Assembly (NCBI RefSeq): GCF_014191055.1
Contig: NZ_JACHWB010000001.1
Span: 186,001-250,000, forward strand
Source: Microvirga lupini
GTDB taxonomy: Bacteria; Pseudomonadota; Alphaproteobacteria; Rhizobiales; Beijerinckiaceae
Length of the DNA stretch: 64,000 nt
Reading direction: 5' to 3'
Below, in pieces: positions 38,215 through 47,054 of this stretch. Both the position numbers and the translations under genes were made by a program. The notes under the pieces were generated by a model. It searched no databases, had not been told where the DNA came from, and worked only from the letters and a program-made list of their open reading frames with translations. How positions within the stretch are numbered: position 1 is the first letter of the stretch; each line of letters starts with the position of its first letter.

Positions 38215-39489
38215 TCAATTTGCAGCGGCCACGTTGACCTTGGTCGGAGCCTGGGCCCGTTTCTGCGGCATGGGCTTTACGGTGGGAGACGTCTTGGCCG
38301 CTGGTCCGACGGGGGCCACCTGAACCGTCTCAGCCACAGGCCGCGACGAGGTGCTGAACAGGTCGGCCACGCCGCCGAACATCTTCTTGTAGAACGGGGT
38401 CTCCTCGGTGGCGGGAGCTGCTGCGGCAGCCGCCACTGGAGCCGTCTGCTGGGTCACGGCCATCCGGGTTTCCGCCTGCGGGACGGGAACTTCCCGCATG
38501 GACGCGAAGGCCAGCGCGGTCGGCGGCGCTTCCGGGGCTTCCTTGCCGGCATCGTTGAGAGCGACCACCCGCGGGCCGGAGGAGATGCCCTCGGTGCGGC
38601 TCACGTAGCCGAGCTTGGTGTCGGACACGCCCGTGGCATTGGCCAGCGCCGTGCGGAAGGATTCGTGCGTGTCGCCATCGTGGTAGACGAGCTTGATCGG
38701 CTTCTCGCCCTTGGCGACCAGTTCGGCCACTTCCTGCTCATCCTGGACACGCCTCTGCGCAACGGCGGCGGCGGCGTTGGGATCGAGATTGAACTCATAG
38801 CGACCGCGGCCGACGGCGACCCGGACCTCGTCCTTCGTGACCTCGAAGGCATCGGCGCCTTCCTTCAGGTTCTTCCAGAAGGCGATGTTCGGGTCGAGGC
38901 GGTGCTTGGCCAGGTTCTCGGCCGTCATCCGGAACGGATAGGACTGGAACTGGAAGCCCCGCTGGCCTGCGCCCAGCGCCTCGCGGGCGATGGCGTAGAT
39001 CTCGGCTACGTTCTGGTCGGTCATGGCGAAGCAGCCGCGCGACGAGCACGAGCCATGGACCATGATGTCGCCGCCGTTGCGGCCGAGCGACCGGTCGAAC
39101 GCGTTCGGATAGCCGGTGTCGAACGAGAGGTAGAAATTCGAGTTGGGGTTCATCTGCGCCGGGGTGACCGTGTAGAAGCCTTCCGGCACCTGGCGGTCGC
39201 CCTCGCGGTTCTTGGGGCCGAGCTGGCCCGACCAGCGGCAGACCGGATAGGTCTTGAGGAGCGCGTACTTCCCGTTAGAGCCGCGCTTCCAGATCTCCAG
39301 CTCCGATTCCTTCTTGTAGGCCCGGATCAGGATCGGGTCTTCCTTGGACATGCCCTTGGTCGACATCAACGCCATGGTGGCGGACGGAATCGGCACAAGG
39401 TGGCGCGTGGAGCCACGGGAGAGATTATCGTCCTGGCAGGCAGCAAGCGCGAGCACCAGGCTCGCGGCCAATGCGATACGCTTCATCAT
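38215..39489 (-). CDS. L,D-transpeptidase (YkuD/YafK-type) lipoprotein
   Basis: 424 residues. The lipoprotein signal ends in LALAAC (C18). The YkuD domain is about 50-200, of the YafK/DpaA-like kind, with the catalytic motif HGSCSSRGCFAM (H145, C153) and the family lead KKESELEIWKR...YPVCRWSGQLGPKNREGDRQVPEG in shortened form. A 220-residue Ala/Pro-rich, low-complexity C-terminus follows. The enzyme class either forms 3-3 crosslinks or, in the DpaA branch, releases Braun-type lipoprotein from peptidoglycan; which applies is not decided. Own terminator at 38166. Confidence 0.92.
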   Translation of the reverse strand: MMKRIALAASLVLALAACQDDNLSRGSTRHLVPIPSATMALMSTKGMSKEDPILIRAYKKESELEIWKRGSNGKYALLKTYPVCRWSGQLGPKNREGDRQVPEGFYTVTPAQMNPNSNFYLSFDTGYPNAFDRSLGRNGGDIMVHGSCSSRGCFAMTDQNVAEIYAIAREALGAGQRGFQFQSYPFRMTAENLAKHRLDPNIAFWKNLKEGADAFEVTKDEVRVAVGRGRYEFNLDPNAAAAVAQRRVQDEQEVAELVAKGEKPIKLVYHDGDTHESFRTALANATGVSDTKLGYVSRTEGISSGPRVVALNDAGKEAPEAPPTALAFASMREVPVPQAETRMAVTQQTAPVAAAAAAPATEETPFYKKMFGGVADLFSTSSRPVAETVQVAPVGPAAKTSPTVKPMPQKRAQAPTKVNVAAAN

Positions 39490-39699
39490 GGGGACCCCGC
39501 AATTGTTGATCTGCCCGGCGTCTGTGCCGGTCAGTTCCCCTTTACCCCTAGATCGTTAGCCTTAACCGGCCCTTACTGCAAGCGGAGCCGTGATGGAGTC
39601 GTGGTAAACGGAAGGTAAAAAGTTCGCCTTTGACGGCTTTGGGACCGGCCTCTTTGGGGAGCAGCGCTCTCTTTGGAGGTAGGGGTCGGTCCTGCCGGA

Positions 39700-40653
39700 T
39701 CAGAGCTTGCGGCCGATGGCGAGGAACTTGTCGGCCCTGTGGTCGCGGATTTCGGCCGGTCCCATGTTGCCCAGATCGTGCAGGGCTTCCTCGATGGCGT
39801 TGCCGGCGGCCTCGATGGTGGCCTGAGGGTCGCGGTGGGCGCCGCCCACCGGCTCCGTCACGATGCCGTCGATGATGCCGAGCCGCAGGAGGTCCTGGGC
39901 CGTGATCTTCATGTTGGTGGCCGCGTCCTGCGCCCGGGCCGCGTCGCGCCACAGGATCGAGGCCGCGCCTTCCGGCGAGATCACGCTGTAGATGGCGTGC
40001 TCCAGCATCAGCACCTTGTTGGCGGTGGCGATCGCGATCGCGCCGCCCGAGCCGCCCTCGCCGATCACCAAGGAGACATTAGGAACGCCGAGCGAAAGCT
40101 GCATCTCCGTCGAGCGGGCGATGGCCTCGGCCTGCCCACGCTCCTCGGCCTCGATGCCCGGATAGGCACCGGCGGTGTCGACGAAGGAGATCACCGGCAG
40201 GCCGAAGCGGTCCGCCATCTCCATCAGGCGCACGGCCTTGCGGTAGCCCTCAGGGCGGGCCATGCCGAAATTGTGCCGGATGCGGGTCTCGGTGTTGTGG
40301 CCCTTCTCCTGGCCCATCACGCAGACCGGCTGGCCGCGGAAACGCCCGAAACCGCCCACGATCGCCTCGTCCTCGGCGAACTTGCGATCGCCGGCGAGCG
40401 GAGTGAACTCGGTGATGAGCCCGGCGCAGTAATCGACAAAATGCGGCCGCTGAGGATGGCGCGCCACAAGGGTCTTCTGCCAAGGCGTGAGCCGGCCGTA
40501 CAGATCCTTCAGGGCATCGGCCGCCTTGACCTCGAGGCGGGAGATGTCGTCGGCAATGGAGACGGCGTCCCGGTTCTCACCGAGCGCCCGAAGCTCCTCG
40601 ACCTTGGCTTCCAGCTCGGCGACGGGCTTTTCGAAATCGAGATAACTGCGCAT
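39700..40653 (-). CDS. accA: acetyl-CoA carboxylase carboxyltransferase subunit alpha
   Basis: 317 residues. Forms malonyl-CoA with AccD for fatty-acid synthesis. It opens YLDFEKPVAELEAKVEEL and has the crotonase-fold core with PVISFVDTAGAYPGIEAEERGQ, GEGGSGGAIAIATANKV and EHAIYSVISPEGAASILWRD. The C-terminal basic tail is short. No accD, accB or accC is nearby, as usual for accA in this group. Confidence 0.96.
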   Translation of the reverse strand: MRSYLDFEKPVAELEAKVEELRALGENRDAVSIADDISRLEVKAADALKDLYGRLTPWQKTLVARHPQRPHFVDYCAGLITEFTPLAGDRKFAEDEAIVGGFGRFRGQPVCVMGQEKGHNTETRIRHNFGMARPEGYRKAVRLMEMADRFGLPVISFVDTAGAYPGIEAEERGQAEAIARSTEMQLSLGVPNVSLVIGEGGSGGAIAIATANKVLMLEHAIYSVISPEGAASILWRDAARAQDAATNMKITAQDLLRLGIIDGIVTEPVGGAHRDPQATIEAAGNAIEEALHDLGNMGPAEIRDHRADKFLAIGRKL

Positions 40654-40787
40654 CAGACTCTATGGGAAAAGAAGACCGGCGTGGCCCGATAGCCCTGCCG
40701 AAGCGGGGCGGACACTGGCGTTTCAGGCAGCCCAAGTCAAGTTGAGCCCCGTCTTAGTCCCGTAAAACGCGGCGGAATCAAGGACAA

Positions 40788-41522
40788 TCAGCCTAGATGC
40801 GAGGCGGGAGCCGGAACAAAGACGGGGGAGAAGCGGCGTGAGCGCTGCACAGCCCGCACGGCGCCCGGCCGGTAGAGCTGCTTCGTGGCCTCGACGATAT
40901 GGAGGCCGGCAAAGGGCAGGGAGAAGCCGGCGCCGACCTGTTCCCAGGCCTGGGCTGTCTGGAGCAGGAAGCGGTTGCGCAGGGGAGGCACATAGAGGGT
41001 CTCGGCCCAGCCTTCCGGCGAGAACCAGGTTTGGCGCATGAGGCTTTTGAGCTGCGAGCGGCTGTAGGGCTGGCCATAGCCAAACGGCGTGGTGTCCATC
41101 CGGGCCCAGAGGCCGCGCCGGTTGGGCGCTACGAGGATGATCCGCCCGCCCGGAGTGAGGATGCGCCAGATCTCGTGCAGGAGCTCGCTCGGGCTCTCCA
41201 CCGTTTCCAGGGCATGGACCACGAGAACCCGGTCGATGGAAGAATCGGGCAGAGGCATCATCAGCGGATCGACGAGGGCCGATGCGGAGGCTCCAGTGCT
41301 CGGCCAGTTCACCACGCCCTGGTTTGCCGGCATGAAGGCGAGCGTGCGCTCGCTCTCGCCCTTCACGGCCGAGAGGTAAGGCGGCGCATAGCCAAGGCCG
41401 AGCACGCGCAGCCCCGTCAGCGGGCCCCAGAACCGGGTGATGGCCCGGCCCACGAAGCGGCGCGTTACGGCCCCGAGGGGGCTGGCGTAGAAGCCGCGCA
41501 GATCGGTGATGTCGATGCTCAT
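40788..41522 (-). CDS. SAM-dependent methyltransferase-like protein
   Basis: 244 residues from ATG 41522 (GTTGAGGTC ahead; a TTG at 41564 would extend it). It has DITDLRGFYASPLGAVTRRFV, a weak SAM loop VLGLGYAPPYLSAV (about 39-52), and MMPLPDSSIDRVLVVHALETVESP with LLHEIWRILTPGGRIILVAPNRRGLWARM. The last parts are methyltransferase family 11 features. The degenerate glycine loop is normal for this alphaproteobacterial group, which sits beside gloB; the substrate is unknown. Confidence 0.85.
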   Translation of the reverse strand: MSIDITDLRGFYASPLGAVTRRFVGRAITRFWGPLTGLRVLGLGYAPPYLSAVKGESERTLAFMPANQGVVNWPSTGASASALVDPLMMPLPDSSIDRVLVVHALETVESPSELLHEIWRILTPGGRIILVAPNRRGLWARMDTTPFGYGQPYSRSQLKSLMRQTWFSPEGWAETLYVPPLRNRFLLQTAQAWEQVGAGFSLPFAGLHIVEATKQLYRPGAVRAVQRSRRFSPVFVPAPASHLG

Positions 41523-41639
41523 GACCTCAACAGGCTGCCCTTCGGGCTTGTCCGACACTGGCAATCGAGAGTTCAGGGTCTGGTTTCACGGGCCGACTGT
41601 CCCATGATAGCTCAGAGCACATCAAGACAAGGTTCCTCG

Positions 41640-42407
41640 ATGTCAGCCCAGATCCACGCCTTTCTCTGCCTGCAGGACAATATCGGTGTTCTGATTCACG
41701 ATCCCAACACGGGTGCCTGCGCGGCTATCGACGCGCCTGACGAGGGTCCAATCCTGGCCGCCTTGGCCGAGAAAGGCTGGCAGCTCACCGACATCCTCGT
41801 CACGCACCGCCATGGGGATCATGTGCAGGGGGTCGACGGCCTGAAGCGCCGCACCGGCTGCCGGGTGGTTGCGCCCGTGAAGGCCCGCGAGGCGGTGCCT
41901 CATGCCGATGCCTATGTGCGCGAGGGCGACACGGTGCATGTGGGCGGCCTGCAGGCGCATGTGTGGGAGACGCCGGGCCATTGCGCCGATCACGTGTCCT
42001 ACTGGTTCGCGGCGGATCGCGCATTGTTTGCGGGTGATACCCTGTTCACCCTCGGATGCGGGCGGATGTTCGAGGGCACCTATGCCGGTTTCTGGCACTC
42101 GCTGCAGCGCTTGGCCGCCCTGCCGGATGAGGCGCGGGTCTATTGCGGGCACGACTATACGCTCTCGAATGCCCGTTTCGCGTTGGCGGCTGATCCGGAT
42201 AATGCGGCACTGAAGGCGCGGGCCAAGGAGGCAGAGGACGCCAAGGCGGAAGGACGCTTCCTGGTGCCGTCGACGATCGGTCAGGAGAAGGCGACCAATC
42301 CTTTCCTGCGTGCCGGGGAGCCGGAGCTCGCGAAATCCGTTGATAAGCAGGGAGCCGGTCCGGTGGAGGTGTTCCAAGCCTTGCGCGAATGGAAGAACCG
42401 GTTCTGA
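41640..42407 (+). CDS. gloB: hydroxyacylglutathione hydrolase (glyoxalase II)
   Basis: 255 residues from ATG 41640. Hydrolyses S-lactoylglutathione to lactate and glutathione in methylglyoxal removal. The MBL metal motif is THRHGDH (about 56-62), then the ETPGHCADH histidine, the bridging aspartate in FAGDTLF, and the GHDYTLSNARFA motif of GloB. The C-terminal substrate domain is complete (VPSTIGQEKATNPFLR). Divergent to a methyltransferase. Confidence 0.95.
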   Translation: MSAQIHAFLCLQDNIGVLIHDPNTGACAAIDAPDEGPILAALAEKGWQLTDILVTHRHGDHVQGVDGLKRRTGCRVVAPVKAREAVPHADAYVREGDTVHVGGLQAHVWETPGHCADHVSYWFAADRALFAGDTLFTLGCGRMFEGTYAGFWHSLQRLAALPDEARVYCGHDYTLSNARFALAADPDNAALKARAKEAEDAKAEGRFLVPSTIGQEKATNPFLRAGEPELAKSVDKQGAGPVEVFQALREWKNRF

Positions 42408-42439
42408 TGCGGGGCAGCCCTGCAGGAGCGGACAATCTC

Positions 42440-43204
42440 ATGAACGACCACAGCCTCATCATCGGACTTGAGAGCCGCCTCCTGAACGCCTGGCCTTCGT
42501 TCGATTACCAGACCTATGACGGCTGGATCCTGCGGCTTGCCGACGGCTATTCGAAGCGCGCCAATTCCGCGACGCCGTTCGTGCCCGGTGCAACCCTCGA
42601 CGACGAGCTCATCGACTACATGGTCGCCCGCTTCGTCGAGGCCAATGTGCGTCCGACCTTCCGCCTCAACGGTGTGGAGGCCCCTGATGTCGACGAGCGG
42701 CTGAAGCTGCGCGGCTTCAAGGACATCGAGGCGACCCATGTTCTCACCGCGTCTATCAGCGGCGAGGATTGCGAGCGCGATCCCGAGGTTGTTCTCGAGC
42801 CGCAGGTCTCCAAACGCTGGGTGCGCGAGGCCGCGGGATCCTATGGTGGCGACAAGGCCGACGACGAGACCCTGATGAAAATCGTCTCGCGCATCCGCCA
42901 GAAGGCAGCCTTCGCCACGCTCAGCCTCGACGACAGGCCTGTGGCCTGGGGTCTCGGCGTGGTGGAGCGGGGTTATGTCGGTCTCTACGACATCGTGGTG
43001 GCACCGGACCTGCGCGGCATCGGTTTAGGCCGTCGCGTGGTGTCGAGCCTCATGGCCTGGGGCTGCGGGGAGGGGGCACACACGGCCTATCTCCAGGTGC
43101 GCGAGGAGAACGAGATCGCCCGTTCACTCTACGAGGCGCTCGGGTTCGGAACTGCCTATCGCTACACCCACCGGGTCATGCCGGGGCGCTCTTCTTCGGC
43201 GTGA
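42440..43204 (+). CDS. GNAT-family N-acetyltransferase
   Basis: 254 residues from ATG 42440; a start at 42407 overlapping the gloB stop is also possible. An N-terminal domain (about 1-110, WPSFDYQTYDGWILRLADGY) precedes a classic GNAT domain with the acetyl-CoA loop VAPDLRGIGLGRRVVSSLM (about 190-208) and ENEIARSLYEALGFGTAYRY. The two-part layout is found in many alphaproteobacterial GNATs of unknown substrate. Its 3' end overlaps a convergent exporter by 29 bases. Confidence 0.9.
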   Translation: MNDHSLIIGLESRLLNAWPSFDYQTYDGWILRLADGYSKRANSATPFVPGATLDDELIDYMVARFVEANVRPTFRLNGVEAPDVDERLKLRGFKDIEATHVLTASISGEDCERDPEVVLEPQVSKRWVREAAGSYGGDKADDETLMKIVSRIRQKAAFATLSLDDRPVAWGLGVVERGYVGLYDIVVAPDLRGIGLGRRVVSSLMAWGCGEGAHTAYLQVREENEIARSLYEALGFGTAYRYTHRVMPGRSSSA

Positions 43205-44051
43205 GCGTTGCGACCAGGGCGCCGGCCACGATGAGGCCGCAGGCCAGGGTGAGCGAGAGGGTCAGCGCCGCATAACCGGCCACCACCAGCAGCAGGGTCG
43301 AGAGCACCGGCGTCGCATAGGATGCGACGCCGAGAAAGCGGATGTCGCCCTGCTTCATGCCGATGTCCCAGACATAGAAGGCTGCACCCACCGGACCGAG
43401 GCCGAGCGCCAGAACGGCGAGCCATTGCGTTGTCGTCGCAGGCCACACGGTGGTCTCGAAGATCAGGTGGCAGACGAGGCTGAGCAGCGAGGTCGCGAGG
43501 CAGAAGCCCGCCACCGCGTCCGTCGGCACCTGGCCGAAGCGGCGGGAGAGCACCGAATAGCCGGCCCACACGAAGGCGGCCACGAAGGCGCAGAGGTAGC
43601 CGGGCATGTACTCCGCCCGCGCGTCAAAAGCGCCGCGGCCGGCGATCAGCACGATCACGCCGGCAAAGCCCAGCAGCGCTCCGACGAGATGCGCCCGCCG
43701 CAGATGCTCACCGGGAAGGAATGAGGAGAAGAGTACGATCAGGAGCGGCCACAAATAATTGATCAGCCCCGACTCGGCCGGGGGTGCCCAGCGGAGTGCT
43801 GCGAAGTAGAGGGCGTGATAGCCGAACAGGCCGCCAATCCCTAAGGCCCAGACGATCGGCTTCTGGCGGAGCGCCTTAAGCCCCTGGGGTCGTGCGATCC
43901 AGCTCGCTACGCCTACCAGCCCACCGACCAGAAACGTCATGGCATTGAGCTGGAATGGTGGAATGGTGCCCGTTGCCGCCGTGAACAGGGCGAGCATGGA
44001 CCAGAGCAGGATAGCCGTGAGGCCGATGGTGGTGGCGGTGCGAGTCGTCAT
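43176..44051 (-). CDS. DMT-family exporter, YddG-like (aromatic amino acids)
   Basis: 291 residues from ATG 44051. Ten hydrophobic segments. The start TIGLTAILLWSMLALFTAATG, the segment LFGYHALYFAALRWAPPAESGLINYLWPLLIVLF (key motif ESGLINYLWPL) and the second-half PVGAAFYVWDIGMKQGDIRFLG match YddG, which exports aromatic amino acids and methyl viologen. The specific substrate is inferred from family. REP-like hairpins separate it from phaB. Confidence 0.88.
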   Translation of the reverse strand: MTTRTATTIGLTAILLWSMLALFTAATGTIPPFQLNAMTFLVGGLVGVASWIARPQGLKALRQKPIVWALGIGGLFGYHALYFAALRWAPPAESGLINYLWPLLIVLFSSFLPGEHLRRAHLVGALLGFAGVIVLIAGRGAFDARAEYMPGYLCAFVAAFVWAGYSVLSRRFGQVPTDAVAGFCLATSLLSLVCHLIFETTVWPATTTQWLAVLALGLGPVGAAFYVWDIGMKQGDIRFLGVASYATPVLSTLLLVVAGYAALTLSLTLACGLIVAGALVATLTPKKSAPA

Positions 44052-44070
44052 GATGACCGCCACCTAGCAT

Positions 44071-44113
44071 GTCATCCCGGTCGAAGCGAAGCGAAGAACC
44101 GGGATCGGCTGAC
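44071..44113. repeat. gtcatcccgg-type inverted repeat, copy A
   Basis: Arms gtcatcccggt and accgggat..gac surround cgaagcgaagcgaaga. The same arms occur at 44138-44178 and 60012-60046. Confidence 0.7.
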
Positions 44114-44137
44114 GAGAAAAGCCCCCCTTTTCTGTGT

Positions 44138-44178
44138 GCGATCCCGGATCGCGGCTCGAAGCCGCGTCCGGGATGACG
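44138..44178. repeat. gtcatcccgg-type inverted repeat, copy B
   Basis: Outer arms gatcccgga/tccgggat enclose a second hairpin cgcggctcgaagccgcg. It lies eight bases before the phaB stop codon and could stop or protect the phaB transcript end. Confidence 0.7.
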
Positions 44179-44186
44179 CTTCCCGA

Positions 44187-44912
44187 TCAGGCCATGTACT
44201 GGCCGCCGTTCACCGACAGGGTCGAGCCTGTGATGAAACCGGCATCGTCTCCGGCCAGGAAGAGCACGGTGCGGGCGATCTCCTCCGCCTCGCCGAGACG
44301 GCCCACCGGAATCAGCGGCAGGATCTTCGATTTCAGAACCTCTTCGGGCACGGCCTTGACCATCTCAGTCGCGATGTAGCCTGGTGCGATCACGTTGACG
44401 GTAACGCCCTTGTTGGCGTTCTCCTGCGCCAGCGCCTTGGCGAAGCCGATCACGCCGGCCTTGGCGGCCGAATAGTTCGCCTGCCCCATCTGGCCCTTCT
44501 GGCCGTTGATGGACGAGATGATGATGATGCGGCCGAAATTGCGCGAACGCATGCCGTCGATGACGGGCCGCGTGCAGGTGAACATGGAATCGAGATTGGT
44601 GCGGATGACGGCCGACCACTGATCGAAGGTCATCTTGTGGAACATGCCGTCGCGGGTGATGCCCGCATTGTTCACGAGAATATCGATCGGTCCGAGTTCC
44701 GCTTCGACCGCCTTGATCCCGGCCTCACAGGCCGCTGCATCCGACACGTCGAACTTGAAGACCGGAATGCCGGTCTCGCCCTTGAACTGGTTGGCGGCTT
44801 CATCGTTGCCGCCGTAATTCGCAGCAACTTTGTAGCCTGCCTGCTTGAGAGCTGTTGAGATCGCGGCACCGATGCCGCGAGTGCCACCGGTGACCAATGC
44901 AACGCGCGTCAT
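44187..44912 (-). CDS. phaB: acetoacetyl-CoA reductase (NADPH)
   Basis: 241 residues, a short-chain dehydrogenase. The cofactor loop is TGGTRGIGAAI (8-18), with NNAG at 81-84 and catalytic S134, Y147 and K151 (QMGQANYSAAK). IISSINGQKGQMGQANY and the C-terminal SVNGGQYMA are specific for PhaB. It makes (R)-3-hydroxybutyryl-CoA for polyhydroxybutyrate. It lies downstream of phaA with a 156-base gap; no polymer synthase phaC is in the window. Confidence 0.96.
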   Translation of the reverse strand: MTRVALVTGGTRGIGAAISTALKQAGYKVAANYGGNDEAANQFKGETGIPVFKFDVSDAAACEAGIKAVEAELGPIDILVNNAGITRDGMFHKMTFDQWSAVIRTNLDSMFTCTRPVIDGMRSRNFGRIIIISSINGQKGQMGQANYSAAKAGVIGFAKALAQENANKGVTVNVIAPGYIATEMVKAVPEEVLKSKILPLIPVGRLGEAEEIARTVLFLAGDDAGFITGSTLSVNGGQYMA

Positions 44913-45068
44913 GCTGTTTCCTTCCCAGGACCGTTCTGCGGATCTCTCAAGGATCCATTCATTGTGGGCGGCCCGATTCAGGCCGCCTCACAACATAGCT
45001 TACGATATGTGGCAGAACGTGGAAGGGAGAAGCTCCATAATTTCCTCTACCGAGCTTCGACGAGACAC

Positions 45069-46247
45069 TTACCGCTCAAGGCACATGGCGACGCCCATGC
45101 CGCCGCCGATGCACAGGGTGGCGAGGCCCTTCTTGGCGTTGCGACGACCCATCTCGTGCAGCAGGGTCACGAGCACGCGGGCGCCCGATGCACCGATGGG
45201 ATGCCCGATGGCGATCGCGCCACCATTCACGTTCACGATCGACGGATCCCAGCCCATGTCCTTGTTGACCGCGAGCGCCTGCGCGGCGAAGGCCTCGTTG
45301 GCCTCGACGAGTTCGAGATCCTGCACCTTCCAGCCTGCCTTCTCCAGCGCCTTGCGGGAGGAGGGGATCGGGCCCGTGCCCATGATGGCCGGGTCGACGC
45401 CGGCGGTCGCCCAGGAGGCGATGCGGGCAAGCGGGGTGAGGCCGCGCTTCTGGGCCTCGGCTTCCGTCATCAGCACGAGAGCGGCGGCGCCGTCATTGAT
45501 GCCCGAGGCGTTGCCGGCCGTAACCGTGCCGTCCTTCGAGAAGGCGGGCCGCAGCTTGCCGAGCGCATCGACCGTGGTGCCGGCGCGGATGTACTCGTCC
45601 TGATCCACCACGATGTCGCCCTTGCGCGACGCGATGGTGACGGGAGCGATCTCGTCCTTGAAGCGGCCTTCCTTCTGGGCGGCTTCGGCCTTGTTCTGGG
45701 AACTGGTGGCGAACTGGTCCTGCTCCTCGCGGGTGAGCTGCCAGCGCTGAGCCACGTTCTCGGCGGTGTTGCCCATGTGGTAGCCGTTGAAGGCATCCAT
45801 CAGGCCGTCTTTGAGCATCGTGTCTACGAGCTTGAAGTCGCCCATCTTGGTGCCGGAGCGCATATGGGCCGCGTGGGGAGCCAGCGACATGGATTCCTGG
45901 CCGCCCGCCACGATGATGCTGGCATCGCCATTGGCGATCTGCTGCATGCCGATGGCCACCGTGCGCAGGCCCGAGCCGCAGAGCTGGTTGAGGCCCCAGG
46001 CGGTCTTCTCCTGCGGTACGCCAGCGGCCATGGCGGCCTGACGGGCCGGGTTCTGGCCCTGGCCGGCGCTCAGGATCTGGCCGAGGATCACCTCGTCCAC
46101 TTCCGCGCCATCGACCTTGGCGCGCTCGAGAGCCGCCTTGATGGCGATGGCGCCGAGATCATGGGCCGGGGTGTTGGCGAAGGCTCCGTTGAACGAGCCG
46201 ACGGGGGTGCGCGCCGCTCCGACGATGACGATGCTGTCTCGGGCCAT
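45069..46247 (-). CDS. phaA: acetyl-CoA C-acetyltransferase (beta-ketothiolase)
   Basis: 392 residues, one more than the Zoogloea enzyme. Catalytic residues are in place: C90 ([11 protein letters not shown]), H349 ([12 protein letters not shown]) and C379 (LCIGGGMG). It condenses two acetyl-CoA to acetoacetyl-CoA, feeding PhaB. It is divergent from phaR, the regulator of the same pathway. Confidence 0.96.
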   Translation of the reverse strand: MARDSIVIVGAARTPVGSFNGAFANTPAHDLGAIAIKAALERAKVDGAEVDEVILGQILSAGQGQNPARQAAMAAGVPQEKTAWGLNQLCGSGLRTVAIGMQQIANGDASIIVAGGQESMSLAPHAAHMRSGTKMGDFKLVDTMLKDGLMDAFNGYHMGNTAENVAQRWQLTREEQDQFATSSQNKAEAAQKEGRFKDEIAPVTIASRKGDIVVDQDEYIRAGTTVDALGKLRPAFSKDGTVTAGNASGINDGAAALVLMTEAEAQKRGLTPLARIASWATAGVDPAIMGTGPIPSSRKALEKAGWKVQDLELVEANEAFAAQALAVNKDMGWDPSIVNVNGGAIAIGHPIGASGARVLVTLLHEMGRRNAKKGLATLCIGGGMGVAMCLER

Positions 46248-46376
46248 GCCTCTCTCCTATGCTGATCCGTGTGGCTGGAATCTATGTAGTGCCTGCTCGA
46301 TGAAAGCCCCAGAGGGTGGGATGTCAAGGATAGGATCATCCAACCCGGTCTCAAGAAGCCTTAGACTTTTGGCGCT

Positions 46377-46403
46377 TTGCACCTCTGTTATAAGGCCTAT
46401 AAT
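46377..46403 (+). promoter_or_regulatory. candidate promoter of phaR
   Basis: A perfect TATAAT at 46398-46403 with TTGCAC 15 bases before it (short spacing). It lies 67 bases ahead of the phaR start in the phaA/phaR divergent region. Confidence 0.4.
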
Positions 46404-46469
46404 CAATGAAGGCTCACATCCTGAGGGGTGCCGGGCCCGGTGGATATCCCAGGAGCGTATCGGGACAAC

Positions 46470-47045
46470 ATGGCGACGGACAAACAACCGACGGTCATCA
46501 AGAAATATGCCAACCGCCGCCTCTATCACACAGGCACCTCGACCTACGTGACGCTGGAAGATCTGGCCGGCATGGTGCGCAAGGGCGAGGACTTCGTGGT
46601 CTACGATGCGAAATCCGGCGAGGAGATCACCCGCTCGGTGCTGGCCCAGATCATCTTCGAGCAGGAGAACAAGGAGGGGCCGAACCTCCTTCCCGTCACG
46701 GTGCTGCGCCAGCTGATCCGCTTCTACGGCGACAGCATGCAGGCCCTGGTGCCGAGCTACCTCGAATTCTCCATGAACAACCTCTCCCAGGAGCAGCAGA
46801 AGCTCCGCGAGCAGATGGCGCAGGCCTTCGGCCCCTCGGCCTTCCAGGCCATGGAGGAGCAGGTGCGCAAGAACATGGGCTTCTTCAGCGAGGCCATGCG
46901 CATGTTCTCGCCCTTCCCGCAGGCAAACGGGGGTGCGCCCGAGTCCAAGTCCGCTCCCAAGGGGGAAGGGCCCGATGAGCTCAACTCCTTGAAGCAGCAG
47001 ATGGCCGACATGCAGGCCAAGCTCGACAAGCTGGCGAGCAAGTGA
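46470..47045 (+). CDS. phaR: polyhydroxyalkanoate synthesis repressor PhaR
   Basis: 191 residues from ATG 46470. N-terminal PHB/PHA accumulation regulator DNA-binding domain (TVIKKYANRRLYHTGTSTYV, VTLEDLAGMVRKGEDFVVYDAKSGEEIT in parts) is followed by the helical granule-binding region (LPVTVLRQLIRFYGDSMQAL) and a C-terminal coiled coil (LNSLKQQMADMQAKLDKLA). PhaR represses phasin genes and its own, and is released when bound to polymer. Divergent from phaA, so it may act on the shared region. Confidence 0.95.
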   Translation: MATDKQPTVIKKYANRRLYHTGTSTYVTLEDLAGMVRKGEDFVVYDAKSGEEITRSVLAQIIFEQENKEGPNLLPVTVLRQLIRFYGDSMQALVPSYLEFSMNNLSQEQQKLREQMAQAFGPSAFQAMEEQVRKNMGFFSEAMRMFSPFPQANGGAPESKSAPKGEGPDELNSLKQQMADMQAKLDKLASK

Positions 47046-47054
47046 CCTGACGGC

